A stretch of 64,000 nt of DNA from Streptomyces sp. CGMCC 4.7035 (GTDB lineage Bacteria; Actinomycetota; Actinomycetes; Streptomycetales; Streptomycetaceae), in NCBI RefSeq assembly GCF_031583065.1, contig NZ_CP134053.1, positions 7,543,001 through 7,607,000 of the forward strand, read 5' to 3'. The position numbers were made by a program, and so were the translations under genes. The notes beneath the pieces are model-generated. The model was not told the DNA's origin. It ran no database searches and worked only from the letters and a program-made list of their open reading frames with translations. Shown piece by piece: positions 32,206 to 41,124 of this stretch; the stretch's first letter is position 1, and every line of letters starts with the position of its first letter.

Positions 32206-33467
32206 CCGGGGCGGAGCACTTCGAGGGCTACGGGGACCACGACGCGCATGGCAAGGGCCTGGGCGCGCGGGGCCCTGCCGGGGCTGACGCACCCCGAACG
32301 AGCGGTGCCGGGGTGCCGCTGCCCGATCCGGCGTCCTCCCCCCGGGAAAACGGACCCGTGCTCGAACACCGGGTGCTGAAGTCGCTGCTCGGAGCATGGG
32401 CGCTCGCCGCCTGTTCGCCGGAGGAGACGACGGCCGTCGAGGAGCACCTCGGCGGCTGCGGCCCCTGCGCGGACGAGGCGCGGCGGCTGCGCGAGGCCGT
32501 GAGGCTGCTGCAGCGCCCCGACACCCTCGACCTCGACCCGACCCTGCGCACCCGCGTCCTGGACAGCTGCCTCGACCGGCGCCCACCGCGCATCCCGGTG
32601 CCTGAGTGGGCGGCTCCGTACGACGCGGAGACCGCCCGCCTGGACGCCCTGCTGCAGGACATAGGCGACGCCGAGTGGCACGCGCCGGTGCGGCTGAGAT
32701 GGTTCGACGGGACGGGACCGGCGAGTCGCCGTACGACCGTCGCCGGGGTCATCGCCCATCTGCTCTCCGTCGACGCGCTGGTGGCGATGGCGCTGGGGCT
32801 CGACGACCCGCTCGCGGACGTGGCCGGCACCGACGGCACCCCGGAGGGGCGTACGGAGGCCTACTGGCGCACCTCGCACTTCCCGCCGACCCGTTCCATC
32901 CGCCCTCCGTGGCGGGAGCAGAGCCACCTTCTCGTGCGCACGGTGTCCTTCGCCGGCGGGAGCTCCGGGAAGCTCGCGGTGTCCTACGGCGGGTTCGAAC
33001 TGCCTCTGCACGACGCGATGCTGGACCGGGCCTTCGAGTGCTGGGTGCACGCGGAGGACATCGCGGACGCCGTCGACTATCCGTACGAGCCGCCCGCGCC
33101 GCGTCATCTGAACAAGATGATCGACCTGGCCGCGCGGATGCTCCCCGTCGTCCTGGCGGCGCGACGACGGGCCGGGCTGGCCTCACCCGGCCGCACCCGG
33201 CACCTCGTCCCGGCGGGCGAGCCCGGGCGCAGCCTGCGGCTGGAGATCGAGGGCCTGGGCGGCGGCGAGTGGCTGATCCCGTTGGACTCGCCCGGCGCGG
33301 TGGGCTCCGCCGAGCACGAGGTGGCGCACGTAGCGCTCGACGGGGCGGAGTTCTGCCGCCTGGCCGCGGGCCATGTGCCACCGGAGGAGGCCGCCGCGGG
33401 TCAGGTCGGGGACCGGGACGCGATCAGGGACGTCCTGTTCGCGGCCGCGTCGCTGAGCCGCATGTAG
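32202..33467 (+). CDS. Zinc-finger anti-sigma factor fused to a maleylpyruvate isomerase-type (DinB-like) domain
   Basis: 421 residues. Residues ~55-105 hold the zf-HC2/ZAS motif EEHLGGCGPCADEARRL (HxxxCxxC), the sigma-binding module; residues ~140-390 form a mycothiol-dependent isomerase/DinB four-helix domain (DALLQDIGDAEWHAPVR ... TVAGVIAHLLSVDALVAMAL ... CWVHAEDIADAV, His ligands). No transmembrane helix is seen, so sensing should be cytosolic, perhaps of thiol or electrophile status. Start at GTG 32202 (GTGA overlap) or GTG 32199. Confidence 0.85.
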   Translation: MTGAEHFEGYGDHDAHGKGLGARGPAGADAPRTSGAGVPLPDPASSPRENGPVLEHRVLKSLLGAWALAACSPEETTAVEEHLGGCGPCADEARRLREAVRLLQRPDTLDLDPTLRTRVLDSCLDRRPPRIPVPEWAAPYDAETARLDALLQDIGDAEWHAPVRLRWFDGTGPASRRTTVAGVIAHLLSVDALVAMALGLDDPLADVAGTDGTPEGRTEAYWRTSHFPPTRSIRPPWREQSHLLVRTVSFAGGSSGKLAVSYGGFELPLHDAMLDRAFECWVHAEDIADAVDYPYEPPAPRHLNKMIDLAARMLPVVLAARRRAGLASPGRTRHLVPAGEPGRSLRLEIEGLGGGEWLIPLDSPGAVGSAEHEVAHVALDGAEFCRLAAGHVPPEEAAAGQVGDRDAIRDVLFAAASLSRM

Positions 33468-33575
33468 ACCGGAGCAGGTGGACCGGGAAGGCGGATCGGG
33501 CAGGTGGACGGGGGCGGTAGACCGGGACTGCGCGAGGCCAGGGCCCCGCGGCGCCGGGACCCCGCTGGGCCGGCC

Positions 33576-34457
33576 CTACGCGAAGACCACCGTCCGGCGT
33601 CCGTTCAGCAGGATCCGGCGCTCGGCGTGCCACTTGACCGCCCGCGCCAGTGCCTGGCACTCCACGTCGCGGCCGATCGCCACCAGCTGGTCCGGGGTCA
33701 CGTCGTGACCGACGCGCTCGACCTCCTGCTCGATGATCGGGCCCTCGTCGAGGTCGGCGGTGACGTAGTGCGCGGTGGCGCCGATCAGCTTCACACCGCG
33801 CGCGTGCGCCTGGTGGTACGGCTTCGCACCCTTGAAGCTCGGCAGGAACGAGTGGTGGATGTTGATGATCCGGCCGCTGAGCTGCTTGCACAGATCGTCC
33901 GAGAGCACCTGCATATAGCGGGCCAGGACCACCAGCTCGACGTCCAGCTCGCGGACCAGGTCGAGCAGCCGCGCCTCGGCCTCCGACTTGGTGTCCTTCG
34001 TCACCGGGATGTGGTGGAAGGGAATGTTGTACGAGCCGACCAGCTCGGCGAACTCGGTGTGGTTGGACACCACGGCCGCGATCTCGACGGGCAGCGCGCC
34101 GATCCGGGCGCGGAAGAGCAGGTCGTTCAGGCAGTGGCCGAACTTGCTGACCATCAGGACGACGCGCATCTTCTCGTCGGCCCGGTGGATCTGCCACTCC
34201 ATGTGGAAGGAGTCACCGATCGCCGCGAAGCTCGCGCGCAGCTTGTCCACGGTCACCGGCGACTCCGCCGAGAAGTGGACCCGCATGAAGAACAGTCCCG
34301 TGTCGTGGTCCCCGAACTGCTGACTGTCCTCGATGTTGCAGCCGGTCATGAACAGATAGCTCGACACGGCGTGCACGATGCCCTGCTTGTCCGGGCAGGA
34401 AAGGGTGAGGACGTACTGCTCGGCGGGGGCCGCGGCTCGCGTGGACTGCTCACTCAT
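33576..34457 (-). CDS. purU: Formyltetrahydrofolate deformylase
   Basis: 293 residues. ACT domain (residues ~12-90; LSCPDKQGIVHAVSSYLF) and formyl-transferase-like domain with the catalytic NIHHSFLPSFKGAKPYHQAH (Asn, His) and ADLDEGPIIEQEV (Asp). PurU hydrolyses 10-formyl-THF to THF and formate, balancing one-carbon pools for purine synthesis. ATG 34457 (MSEQS) gives the usual length; the frame is open further upstream. Confidence 0.95.
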   Translation of the reverse strand: MSEQSTRAAAPAEQYVLTLSCPDKQGIVHAVSSYLFMTGCNIEDSQQFGDHDTGLFFMRVHFSAESPVTVDKLRASFAAIGDSFHMEWQIHRADEKMRVVLMVSKFGHCLNDLLFRARIGALPVEIAAVVSNHTEFAELVGSYNIPFHHIPVTKDTKSEAEARLLDLVRELDVELVVLARYMQVLSDDLCKQLSGRIINIHHSFLPSFKGAKPYHQAHARGVKLIGATAHYVTADLDEGPIIEQEVERVGHDVTPDQLVAIGRDVECQALARAVKWHAERRILLNGRRTVVFA

Positions 34458-34533
34458 GCACGCCAGGGTCTCACGTCCACGGGCCCGCGCGGACCGGCGT
34501 CCCGCCACCCGGACGGCACGGTGGCCGTACGGC

Positions 34534-34980
34534 CTACGCGGTCCGCGTGAGGATCCGCAGCACCTCGAGCGTCCGCGGCGGCGTGTCCGGCTCCTCGCCG
34601 TCGCTCACCGAGAGCCGCACATGCGCGTCGCGTGCCGCCCGCACCGCCTCCGGCCACCCCTGGTGGTTGAGGTACGCCTCCACCGGCGCGTCCGGCCCGA
34701 CCTGGTGCATGATCCGCAGCACGCGCAGCACCGCGGTGTCGACGAGCGCCGCCTCCTGCGAGTCCCGGAAGATGGTGCCGACGTACTTCTCGGCCGACCA
34801 GTTGTCCAGCCAGGTGTCCTCGACCAGGCGGTACACGGCGTCCGTGACGTCGCCGTACCCGTCGACACCGGCCAGCCAGACGTCCCGCTGGAACACCGGA
34901 TCGGAGAGCATGTGCAGCGCGGAGCGCACATTGCTGCGCCAGCGCCACCACGGCATGTCGTTGAGTGGCATGCCGCCCAT
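34534..34980 (-). CDS. SCO4402-family protein
   Basis: 148 residues, strongly conserved actinobacterial family without known function. The conserved core begins MPLNDMPWWRWRSNVRSALH and continues LAGVDGYGDVTDAVYRLVED and WSAEKYVGTIFRDSQEAALV, then ends in an Arg/Thr-rich tail. Mostly helical and acidic with several invariant Trp residues. Start uncertain: ATG 34980 here, ATG 34971 just before the conserved core, or ATG 35034. 76 bases upstream of purU on the same strand, the order I recall from S. coelicolor. Confidence 0.85.
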   Translation of the reverse strand: MGGMPLNDMPWWRWRSNVRSALHMLSDPVFQRDVWLAGVDGYGDVTDAVYRLVEDTWLDNWSAEKYVGTIFRDSQEAALVDTAVLRVLRIMHQVGPDAPVEAYLNHQGWPEAVRAARDAHVRLSVSDGEEPDTPPRTLEVLRILTRTA

Positions 34981-35101
34981 GGTGGATGAGCGACGCCCGC
35001 GACGGGAAGAGTTCTCCGAACCTTGCACGGTCATCGATCGTACGTTCCCCGCGACGGCCGGATCACCGACCCCCGCAATTCACCTCTGCGTCACCCGCCA
35101 T

Positions 35102-35114
35102 TGACCGTCGGTCA
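35102..35114. promoter_or_regulatory. Perfect palindrome TGACCGTCGGTCA
   Basis: Same 13-bp architecture as the island operators but with CCG/CGG inner arms. It overlaps a possible -35 box (TTGACC at 35101) and lies 17-38 bases upstream of the two candidate starts of the solute-binding protein. Could be a separate repressor site. Confidence 0.45.
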
Positions 35115-35151
35115 CACCAGTGTTGGCTGTGTGACGGAATCGTGCGTGTCC

Positions 35152-36483
35152 ATGACCGGCAGGCGACGCACCAGCTCACCCACCGACCGCACCCGCGTTC
35201 CGGGCTCTGTCCGCAGAGCGACTCCCCGCGTGAGGACCGTCCTGCTGTCCGCGGGCGCGGTGGCGGCGTGTGCGTCGATCGCCGTCGCGTGCGGTGTCGT
35301 CCCCGGTACCACGGGGGGTTCCGGGGACGACACCGTGACCGTCATGACCTGGGCGCCCGAGAACGCCCCGGCGAACAACAAGCCGGGAATGCCGGCGATG
35401 GCGCGGGCGTACGCACGCTGGGTCAACGCGAACGGCGGCCTGGGCGGCCGCAAGCTCACCGTCCTGACCTGCAACGAGCACAACGACTACGTGGGTGCCG
35501 CGAAATGCGCCCGACTCGCCGCCAAGGAGGACGTCGACGCCGTCGTCGGCTCCTACAGCCAGTACGCGAGTTCCTTCCTCTCCCCGCTGGAGTCGGCGGG
35601 CATCCCCTACATCGGCGGCTACGGGCTCACCGACGACGAGTTCAAGAGCGTGCTCTCCTATCCGGTCAACGGCGGTCAGCCCGCGCTGCTGGCCGGCCTC
35701 GGCGAGGAGCTGGGCCGCAAGTGCGGCCCCCTCGCGCTGGTGCGCCCCGACACGGTCGCCGGCGACCAGCTTCCGATACTGCTCGACTCCGGGCTCAAGG
35801 CGGGCGGCCACGCGTCGGCCGCCGATGTGCGCGCGGCCGAGGACGCCACCGCGTTCGACCCGCAGGCGCAGCAGGCGCTGGAGAAGGCGACCACGGACCC
35901 GCAGCGGAAGGGGTGCGTGGTGGCCGCTCTGGACGAGCGCACCGGAACCTTCATGGACTCCTTCCGCCGTCTGCGCAACGACTACGCGGCGGTGGGCACC
36001 GCCTCCGTGCTCGGCAGCGTCGACCAGACGGTCATCAACGCGTCGGGCGGCGCCTCGGGCCCGTACGAAGGGGCGTACGTCACCGGCTGGTACCCGGAGG
36101 CGAGCGACGCGCGCTGGGAACCGATGAAGAAGGTGATCCGCGAGGAGGCCTTCGGCGACAACCGGATCGACCCGGCGGACACGGGTGTGCAGACCACGTG
36201 GATCGCGTACACGGTCCTGAAGAAGGTCGTCGAATCGCTCGGCGGCGGCGAGGTGTCCGCGGGCACGATCCGCTCGGCCCTCGACAACGGCGTCAAGGTC
36301 GACACGGGCGGCCTCACCCCGACCCTGCGCTGGCGCTTCCAGGACCTGACAGCCGTCGTCGACTTCCCCCGCCTGATCAACTCGGACGTGACCTTGCAGG
36401 TCGTCCGCGACGGGCAGCTGGTGGCGGCGCGCAAGGGCTTCGTGAACGTGTCGAAGACGCTGGAGAGCACGACGACCCGGTGA
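35152..36483 (+). CDS. ABC transporter substrate-binding lipoprotein (branched-chain amino acid type)
   Basis: 443 residues. Signal peptide with Arg-rich n-region, hydrophobic VLLSAGAVAACASIAVAC and lipobox Cys, then a periplasmic-binding fold of the LivJ type: NNKPGMPAMARAYARWVNAN, GLGGRKLTVLTCNEHNDYVG, VVGSYSQYASSFLSPLES. No permease or ATPase is adjacent, so it may serve a remote system or act as a sensor. ATG 35152 chosen; GTG 35131 in the same frame is equally possible. Confidence 0.85.
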   Translation: MTGRRRTSSPTDRTRVPGSVRRATPRVRTVLLSAGAVAACASIAVACGVVPGTTGGSGDDTVTVMTWAPENAPANNKPGMPAMARAYARWVNANGGLGGRKLTVLTCNEHNDYVGAAKCARLAAKEDVDAVVGSYSQYASSFLSPLESAGIPYIGGYGLTDDEFKSVLSYPVNGGQPALLAGLGEELGRKCGPLALVRPDTVAGDQLPILLDSGLKAGGHASAADVRAAEDATAFDPQAQQALEKATTDPQRKGCVVAALDERTGTFMDSFRRLRNDYAAVGTASVLGSVDQTVINASGGASGPYEGAYVTGWYPEASDARWEPMKKVIREEAFGDNRIDPADTGVQTTWIAYTVLKKVVESLGGGEVSAGTIRSALDNGVKVDTGGLTPTLRWRFQDLTAVVDFPRLINSDVTLQVVRDGQLVAARKGFVNVSKTLESTTTR

Positions 36484-36547
36484 GGCGGTCACGGGGTGTG
36501 CGCCGCTCCACCCGCGAGCGGGTTCCCGGCGGCGCACACCGCTGAGC

Positions 36548-38212
36548 TCACAGCTGGATGGACTGGCGCTGGGTCAGGCCGTACTTCCGCGCGATGGCGT
36601 TCCACAGCCGCGCGGCCTTGCCCTTCTGGGCGCTCGCCGTACCGCTGTCCCGGGTGGCCGCCGCGGTCTGGCCGGTGGCACGTGCCTGGCCCTTCTTGCA
36701 CCCCTTCTTGTTGCCCGCGACCTGGTCGGCCCAGGCGGCGTAATGGGTGTCGGCGGAGGCGGACGCCCGCCACGCGCTGGTGAGCGCGGCGGTCAGCTCG
36801 CCGTGGTTCGGGAGCTTGTCGACGGCCAGCCCGGACAGCCGGGTGACCAGCTCGTTGCGCTGCTTGGCCGCGTCCCGCAGGTCGGTGGCCGCCTGGTCGA
36901 GGTTCTGGCATGCCTTGACGTTGGCGACCGCCTTGATCACCGAGTCGCGGCTGTTGCCGCTGTCGGCCAGGAGCTTGTCGAGCGCGACGGCCTGCTCCTT
37001 GGCCGGGTCGGTGGACGTCGAGGCCGAGGTCTCCGCGGCCGGGCCGGTCGCCGAGACGTTCTTGCTGTTGCTGTCGTCGGTGCCGCTGCCGCCGCTGAGC
37101 AGGGCGCCGGCACCGATGCCGAGAACGGCTATGCCCACGCCGATGGCCGCGATGAGCGGCACACGCGAACGGGTACGGCCGCCGCGGCCGCGGCCGCCGT
37201 CGTCGTCGTCGTAGCCGGCCACGTGGCCCATGGGGGCGCCCGGGGCACCCGGGGCACCGGGGGCACCCGCCGCGCCGAACGGCGGCAGATACTGGGTGGA
37301 CTCGGCGCCGCCGCCCGCGTCGTTACGGAAGAGGTTGTCGAACTCGGCCGGCGTGTACCGGTCACCGCCGGGCGCGCCCGGCATCCCGTACGGGGCCGGG
37401 CCCGGCTGCCCGGGCACCGGCGGCAGGTACTGCGTGGCCTGCGCGTCGGGGCCCGCCACGGCCCCGGCCTGCCCGAGGAACCGCGTCGGGTCGTCCCCGG
37501 ACATCTGCGGCGGCAGCGCCCCCGCGCCCACCGGCGGGATGTACTGGGTCGCGCCCTCGTCGGCGGGAACGGGCGGGATGTACTGCGTCGCGCCCTCGTC
37601 GGGCGCGGTGGTCACCGGCGGGAGGTACTGCGTGGCGCCCTCGTCGACGGCGGGCGGCAGGGGCGCCGCTCCCGGCGCCGTGGGCGCGGAGTACGCGCCG
37701 TACGACGACGTCTGCGCACCCTCGGGCGGCAACGGCCCGGCGCCGGCGCCCTGCTGCGCGTGCGGGCCGGAGCCCGCGGGCGCCTGCGGCGGCAACGGCT
37801 GTCCCGGCGCGGCCTGCTGGTGCGGAGCCCCGCCCCACGTCGCACGCGGGTCCGAAGGCGCCCAGGACTGCTGCGCTCCCGGAGTGCCCCAGTCCGCTGC
37901 CGCCGTCGGCCCGGGCTGCTCGGGCGCGCCCCAGGTCTGTCCCGCGTCGGCACCCCAGTGCTGAGCGGGCGGCGGTGCCTGGGCCGGCTGCTCGGGACCC
38001 CACGGCTGGCCCCAGGCCTGGCCGCCCGCCGGGGCGGCGTGACCGCCGGGTGCGCCCGCCGGGGCCGCACCGTGGCCGCCGGCCGGAACCGTGGAACCGC
38101 TCGCTGCGCCCGTCATGCCCGGCAGCAGGGGTTCACCACCGTCGGAGGGCAGCACGATGCCTTCGCGCGCGGGTCGCGCCGAGGGCTCCTCGCCCTGTCC
38201 ACTCTGCGTCAC
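36548..38212 (-). CDS. Pro/Gly/Ala-rich membrane protein with repeated TQY(L/I)PP motifs
   Basis: 554 residues. Residues 1-350 are disordered, rich in Gly/Pro/Ala/Gln, with TQYL or TQYI followed by PP at Thr194, 209, 222, 260 and 306, and TRFL at Thr243. A basic stretch (RGRGGRTRSR) precedes one transmembrane helix (~352-372), so the N-terminus is cytoplasmic. The C-terminal ~170 residues outside include a helical domain with one Cys near residue 430 (VKACQNLDQ) and one near 510. No enzyme domain seen. Conserved Streptomyces family of unknown function. Confidence 0.8.
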   Translation of the reverse strand: MTQSGQGEEPSARPAREGIVLPSDGGEPLLPGMTGAASGSTVPAGGHGAAPAGAPGGHAAPAGGQAWGQPWGPEQPAQAPPPAQHWGADAGQTWGAPEQPGPTAAADWGTPGAQQSWAPSDPRATWGGAPHQQAAPGQPLPPQAPAGSGPHAQQGAGAGPLPPEGAQTSSYGAYSAPTAPGAAPLPPAVDEGATQYLPPVTTAPDEGATQYIPPVPADEGATQYIPPVGAGALPPQMSGDDPTRFLGQAGAVAGPDAQATQYLPPVPGQPGPAPYGMPGAPGGDRYTPAEFDNLFRNDAGGGAESTQYLPPFGAAGAPGAPGAPGAPMGHVAGYDDDDGGRGRGGRTRSRVPLIAAIGVGIAVLGIGAGALLSGGSGTDDSNSKNVSATGPAAETSASTSTDPAKEQAVALDKLLADSGNSRDSVIKAVANVKACQNLDQAATDLRDAAKQRNELVTRLSGLAVDKLPNHGELTAALTSAWRASASADTHYAAWADQVAGNKKGCKKGQARATGQTAAATRDSGTASAQKGKAARLWNAIARKYGLTQRQSIQL

Positions 38213-38557
38213 CGGGACTCCTACGAATGGGGGACCTTCGGAATCATCGGTTTACGCTACCGGGTCTCCACAACCCGGTGCCACGCAGCACAGGGCGTGA
38301 ATTTCTACCCAGCGACAGCAGTAACAAAAGTGCCGCACAGGGCGCTGTTTATCCCCTCGCCACACCTCCACCGACCGCTCACCGCCCGTTTTCCGCACAT
38401 TCACAAAGGCGCAGGCACCCCGTAAGGGGCGCGGGGAACTGCGCGACCAGCCACATACGGCCGACAGCGATCCGACCAGCCGTCTGTTCTACGGCTCTAT
38501 CCCCCGGGGCCCGGGGGATAGAGCCGCGCGACGGTGCCCTGGACCCCGGGTCGAGAT
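38213..38557. other. Intergenic region with dispersed element and a strong hairpin
   Basis: 345 bases between two minus-strand genes. It holds dispersed element A in reverse (38420-38462, CCCC-GTAA-GGGG core) and the terminator at 38493-38525. An AT-richer patch near 38235-38350 is the probable promoter zone of the membrane protein gene. Confidence 0.5.
38493..38525 (-). terminator. Strong inverted repeat terminator
   Basis: GGCTCTATCCCCCGGG and CCCGGGGGATAGAGCC form a perfect 16-bp stem around one central G, 32 bases past the stop of the HTH/TPR gene (38558). Confidence 0.75.
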
Positions 38558-39943
38558 CTACGCGGCCGCCGCCAACTCCACCCGCGCCCCGAACTCCCGC
38601 ACCACCGCCTCGTCCCGATACGGCTCCAACCGCTGCTGGAAGTCCTCCAGATACTCCGCACCCCGATTGGACCGCAGCGTGCCGAGCAGTTCCACGGCCT
38701 TCAGGCCCGTGTGGCAGGCCTGTTCCACCTCGCGCTGCTGCACCTGCGCGGTGGCGAGCAGCACATAGCCGATCGCCCGGCGCCGGGCCCGGGACTCGGG
38801 GTGTCCGGCGAGGGACTCCTCCGCTCGCCGCGCCGCCGCGTCGGCCTGCCCCAGGTCCCGGTGGCAGTGGGCCAGTTCGTCCGCCAGGTACGCCTGGTCG
38901 AAGTGGGCGATCCACGCGGGGTCGTCCCCGGACACCGTGTCGGCCGCCTCCAGCGCCGTGACCGCACGCCCCGCCGCGATCTGCGCGGCATGGGCGTCGC
39001 CCATCAGCGCGTGCCCGCGTGCCTCGGCGGCGTAGAACATCGACTCCGCGCGTGGTGTCACCCGCCCGCGCGCCCCCTCCTGCGCGGCGCGCGCCAACTG
39101 CGCGATCTCACGCGGGTTTCCGAGCTGAGCCGCGAGGTGGCTCATGGAGGCGGCGAGGATGTAACCGCCGTACCCCCTGTCCCCCGCCGCCTGGGCGAGC
39201 CGCAGTGCCTGGATGTAGTACCGCTGGGCGAGCCCCGGTTGCCCGGTGTCGATGGCCATGTACCCGGCGAGTTCGGTCAGTCGCGCGACGGCGGCGAAGA
39301 GTTCGCGCCCCACGGCCTCCCGGTACGAGCCCGCCAGCAGCCCCGAGACGACGCTGTTGAGGTAGTGCACGACGACCGGGCGCACATGCCCGCTGCCGAA
39401 CTGGTGGTCCAGTTCGACCAGAGCCTGCGTCATCGCGCGCACCGCCGCCACGTCCGACGTCCCCACCCGTGGTCCGGCCGCTCGCGCGACCTGCGAATCC
39501 GGCGTGGAGATCAGCCAGTCGCGGCTCGGCTCGACGAGCGCGGAGGCGGCGACCGAGGAGCCGGACAGGAAGTCCCGGCGGCCGACGTCGCTGCGCCACA
39601 GCTCGCAGACCTGCTCGATGGCGCCGAGCACCGTCGGGGAGAACTGCAGGCCGACGCCGGACGCGAGGTTCTTGCCGTTGGCCATGCCGATCTCGTCGAT
39701 CGTGACCGTACGCCCCAGCTTGCGGCCCAGCGCCTCGGCGATGATCGCCGGGGCGCGGCCCCGCGGCTGCTGTCCGCGCAGCCAGCGGGCCACCGACGTC
39801 TTGTCGTAGCGCAGATCGAGGCCGTGCTCCGCGCCGCACATGTTGACCCGGCGGGCGAGCCCCGCGTTGGAGCAGCCCGCTTCCTGAATGAGCGCCTGCA
39901 GCCGTTCGTTCGGCTGCCGCGCGACGAGAGGCCTTGCGGCCAT
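38558..39943 (-). CDS. HTH/TPR transcriptional regulator, NsdA-like
   Basis: 461 residues. N-terminal HTH-like segment LARRVNMCGAEHGLDLRYDK then TSVARWLRGQQPRG (residues ~24-60), a middle linker (GRRDFLSGSSVAASALVEPS) and from ~190 onward TPR-like helices (ELAGYMAIDTGQPGLAQRYY, RALEAADT region, EQACHTGLKAVELLGTLRSN). Streptomyces NsdA-type proteins with this layout repress sporulation and antibiotic production. ATG 39943 begins MAARPLVARQPNERL, matching the family start. Confidence 0.85.
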   Translation of the reverse strand: MAARPLVARQPNERLQALIQEAGCSNAGLARRVNMCGAEHGLDLRYDKTSVARWLRGQQPRGRAPAIIAEALGRKLGRTVTIDEIGMANGKNLASGVGLQFSPTVLGAIEQVCELWRSDVGRRDFLSGSSVAASALVEPSRDWLISTPDSQVARAAGPRVGTSDVAAVRAMTQALVELDHQFGSGHVRPVVVHYLNSVVSGLLAGSYREAVGRELFAAVARLTELAGYMAIDTGQPGLAQRYYIQALRLAQAAGDRGYGGYILAASMSHLAAQLGNPREIAQLARAAQEGARGRVTPRAESMFYAAEARGHALMGDAHAAQIAAGRAVTALEAADTVSGDDPAWIAHFDQAYLADELAHCHRDLGQADAAARRAEESLAGHPESRARRRAIGYVLLATAQVQQREVEQACHTGLKAVELLGTLRSNRGAEYLEDFQQRLEPYRDEAVVREFGARVELAAAA

Positions 39944-40304
39944 GGCGTCGTACCCCCTGTGGCTGCGGTGCCTGCCCACGCACCGAGTTGACGTGTCTTC
40001 AGCGGCCGGACGACGGAACACCCTTTCCGTGCGCCGAAAAGATCCGGCCTTGAAGATCGATGCCCCGCGGACATGCCTCTGATGCGAGACATGTGAGGAT
40101 TGCCGGGGTAAAGGCTGATGCCGTACCTCCCACGTGGTTACCCAGCCCCCGCTGTCGATCCTCTTACGCGCCCCCATCCGTGCATCCATGCGCCCCACCC
40201 ACGGAGACAGTGCTCCTCCCCCGCGCATGTAGGGCAAAAAGGGCGTGCCCAAAAACCGTTCCCGGCGCGGGCCATGACCGTCGGGAGGGGAGGCGTAACC
40301 CGCG
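39944..40304. other. Divergent promoter region (HTH/TPR and prim-pol-like genes)
   Basis: 360 bases without a gene. AGGGGAGG at 40285-40292 serves the rightward gene. No obvious operator palindrome seen. Confidence 0.4.
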
Positions 40305-40982
40305 GTGACGACTAGAGTTGAGTTCATCGTGGAAAAGACCATCGCGGGCCCTGAAGCTGCCCACATCCCGAAGCAGCGCGGCGATTCGCTCCCGGAAGCC
40401 GCCGTGCGTTACGCCGAAGAACGTCACTGGGACGTGTTCCCCGGGACCTGGCTGGAGGCCGTCGACGGGGTGCACCGCTGCTCCTGCGGTCAGGCCGATT
40501 GTCCCGCGCCCGGCGCGCATCCGGCGCAGGACGACTGGGCGACGCAGGCGACCGGCAGCGCGACCGTCGCGCGCCGGATGTGGTCCACGCAGCCGACCGC
40601 GTCGATCCTGCTGCCCACCGGGCGCACGTTCGACGCGATCGACGTCCCGGAGACCGCCGGCTTCCTCGCGCTCGCACGCATGGAGCGCATGGAGCTGACC
40701 CTCGGGCCCGTGACCCTGACGCCGGACCGGCGTATGCAGTTCTTCGTCCTCCCCGGGGCCTCGGCGAAGGTCCCCGACCTGGTGCGCAACCTGGGCTGGT
40801 CGCTGTCCTCCCTCGACCTGGTCACCCTGGGCGAGGGGGCGTACGTGGCCGCGCCGCCCACGCGGTACGGGTCCCGGGGGGCCGTGCAGTGGGCCTGCCG
40901 GCCGACGCCGGCGAATCGGTGGTTGCCGGATGCGGAGGAGTTGATCTCGCCGTTGGCGTATGCGTGCGGTAGGGATCGATAG
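40305..40982 (+). CDS. Bifunctional DNA primase/polymerase (prim-pol)-domain protein, N-terminal domain only
   Basis: 225 residues. Prim-pol-like N-terminus (AVRYAEERHWDVFPGTWLEA), a short Cys cluster (HRCSCGQADCPAPGAHPAQD) and TFDAIDVPETAG around the expected acidic active-site strand, where the DxD/DxE motif is degenerate. Full-length phage-type enzymes carry a helicase domain that is absent here, so a regulatory or degenerate role is possible. Start GTG 40305 or GTG 40329. Divergent from the NsdA-like gene. Confidence 0.75.
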   Translation: MTTRVEFIVEKTIAGPEAAHIPKQRGDSLPEAAVRYAEERHWDVFPGTWLEAVDGVHRCSCGQADCPAPGAHPAQDDWATQATGSATVARRMWSTQPTASILLPTGRTFDAIDVPETAGFLALARMERMELTLGPVTLTPDRRMQFFVLPGASAKVPDLVRNLGWSLSSLDLVTLGEGAYVAAPPTRYGSRGAVQWACRPTPANRWLPDAEELISPLAYACGRDR

Positions 40983-41027
40983 CCGTTCGCGGATGCGTCT
41001 GCCTGGTTCCTGTCCATTGGCGGCTGC

Positions 41028-41103
41028 CGGTTGTTCGTGGTTGCTCGCGCCCGCGCGGCGGAGCCGCATGATGTCAGCGCCCCGCGCCCCTTTCGGGGCG
41101 CTC
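41028..41103. repeat. Dispersed element A, copy 2, with hairpin
   Basis: Pattern TCGTGGTTGCTCGCGCC, GGCGGAGCCGCAT, CCCCGCGCCCC. The end GCGCCCC-TTTC-GGGGCGC (41084-41101) is a perfect 7-bp stem and probably terminates the prim-pol gene. It ends only 24 bases before the ABC ATPase start. Confidence 0.75.
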
Positions 41104-41124
41104 CCCGCGCCGTAGGGTTCTCAC

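Noticed and set aside
36743..38425. 560-codon plus-strand frame opposite the Pro/Gly-rich gene
   Set aside because: Arg/Gly-rich shadow of a GC-rich coding strand; no ribosome site or domain.
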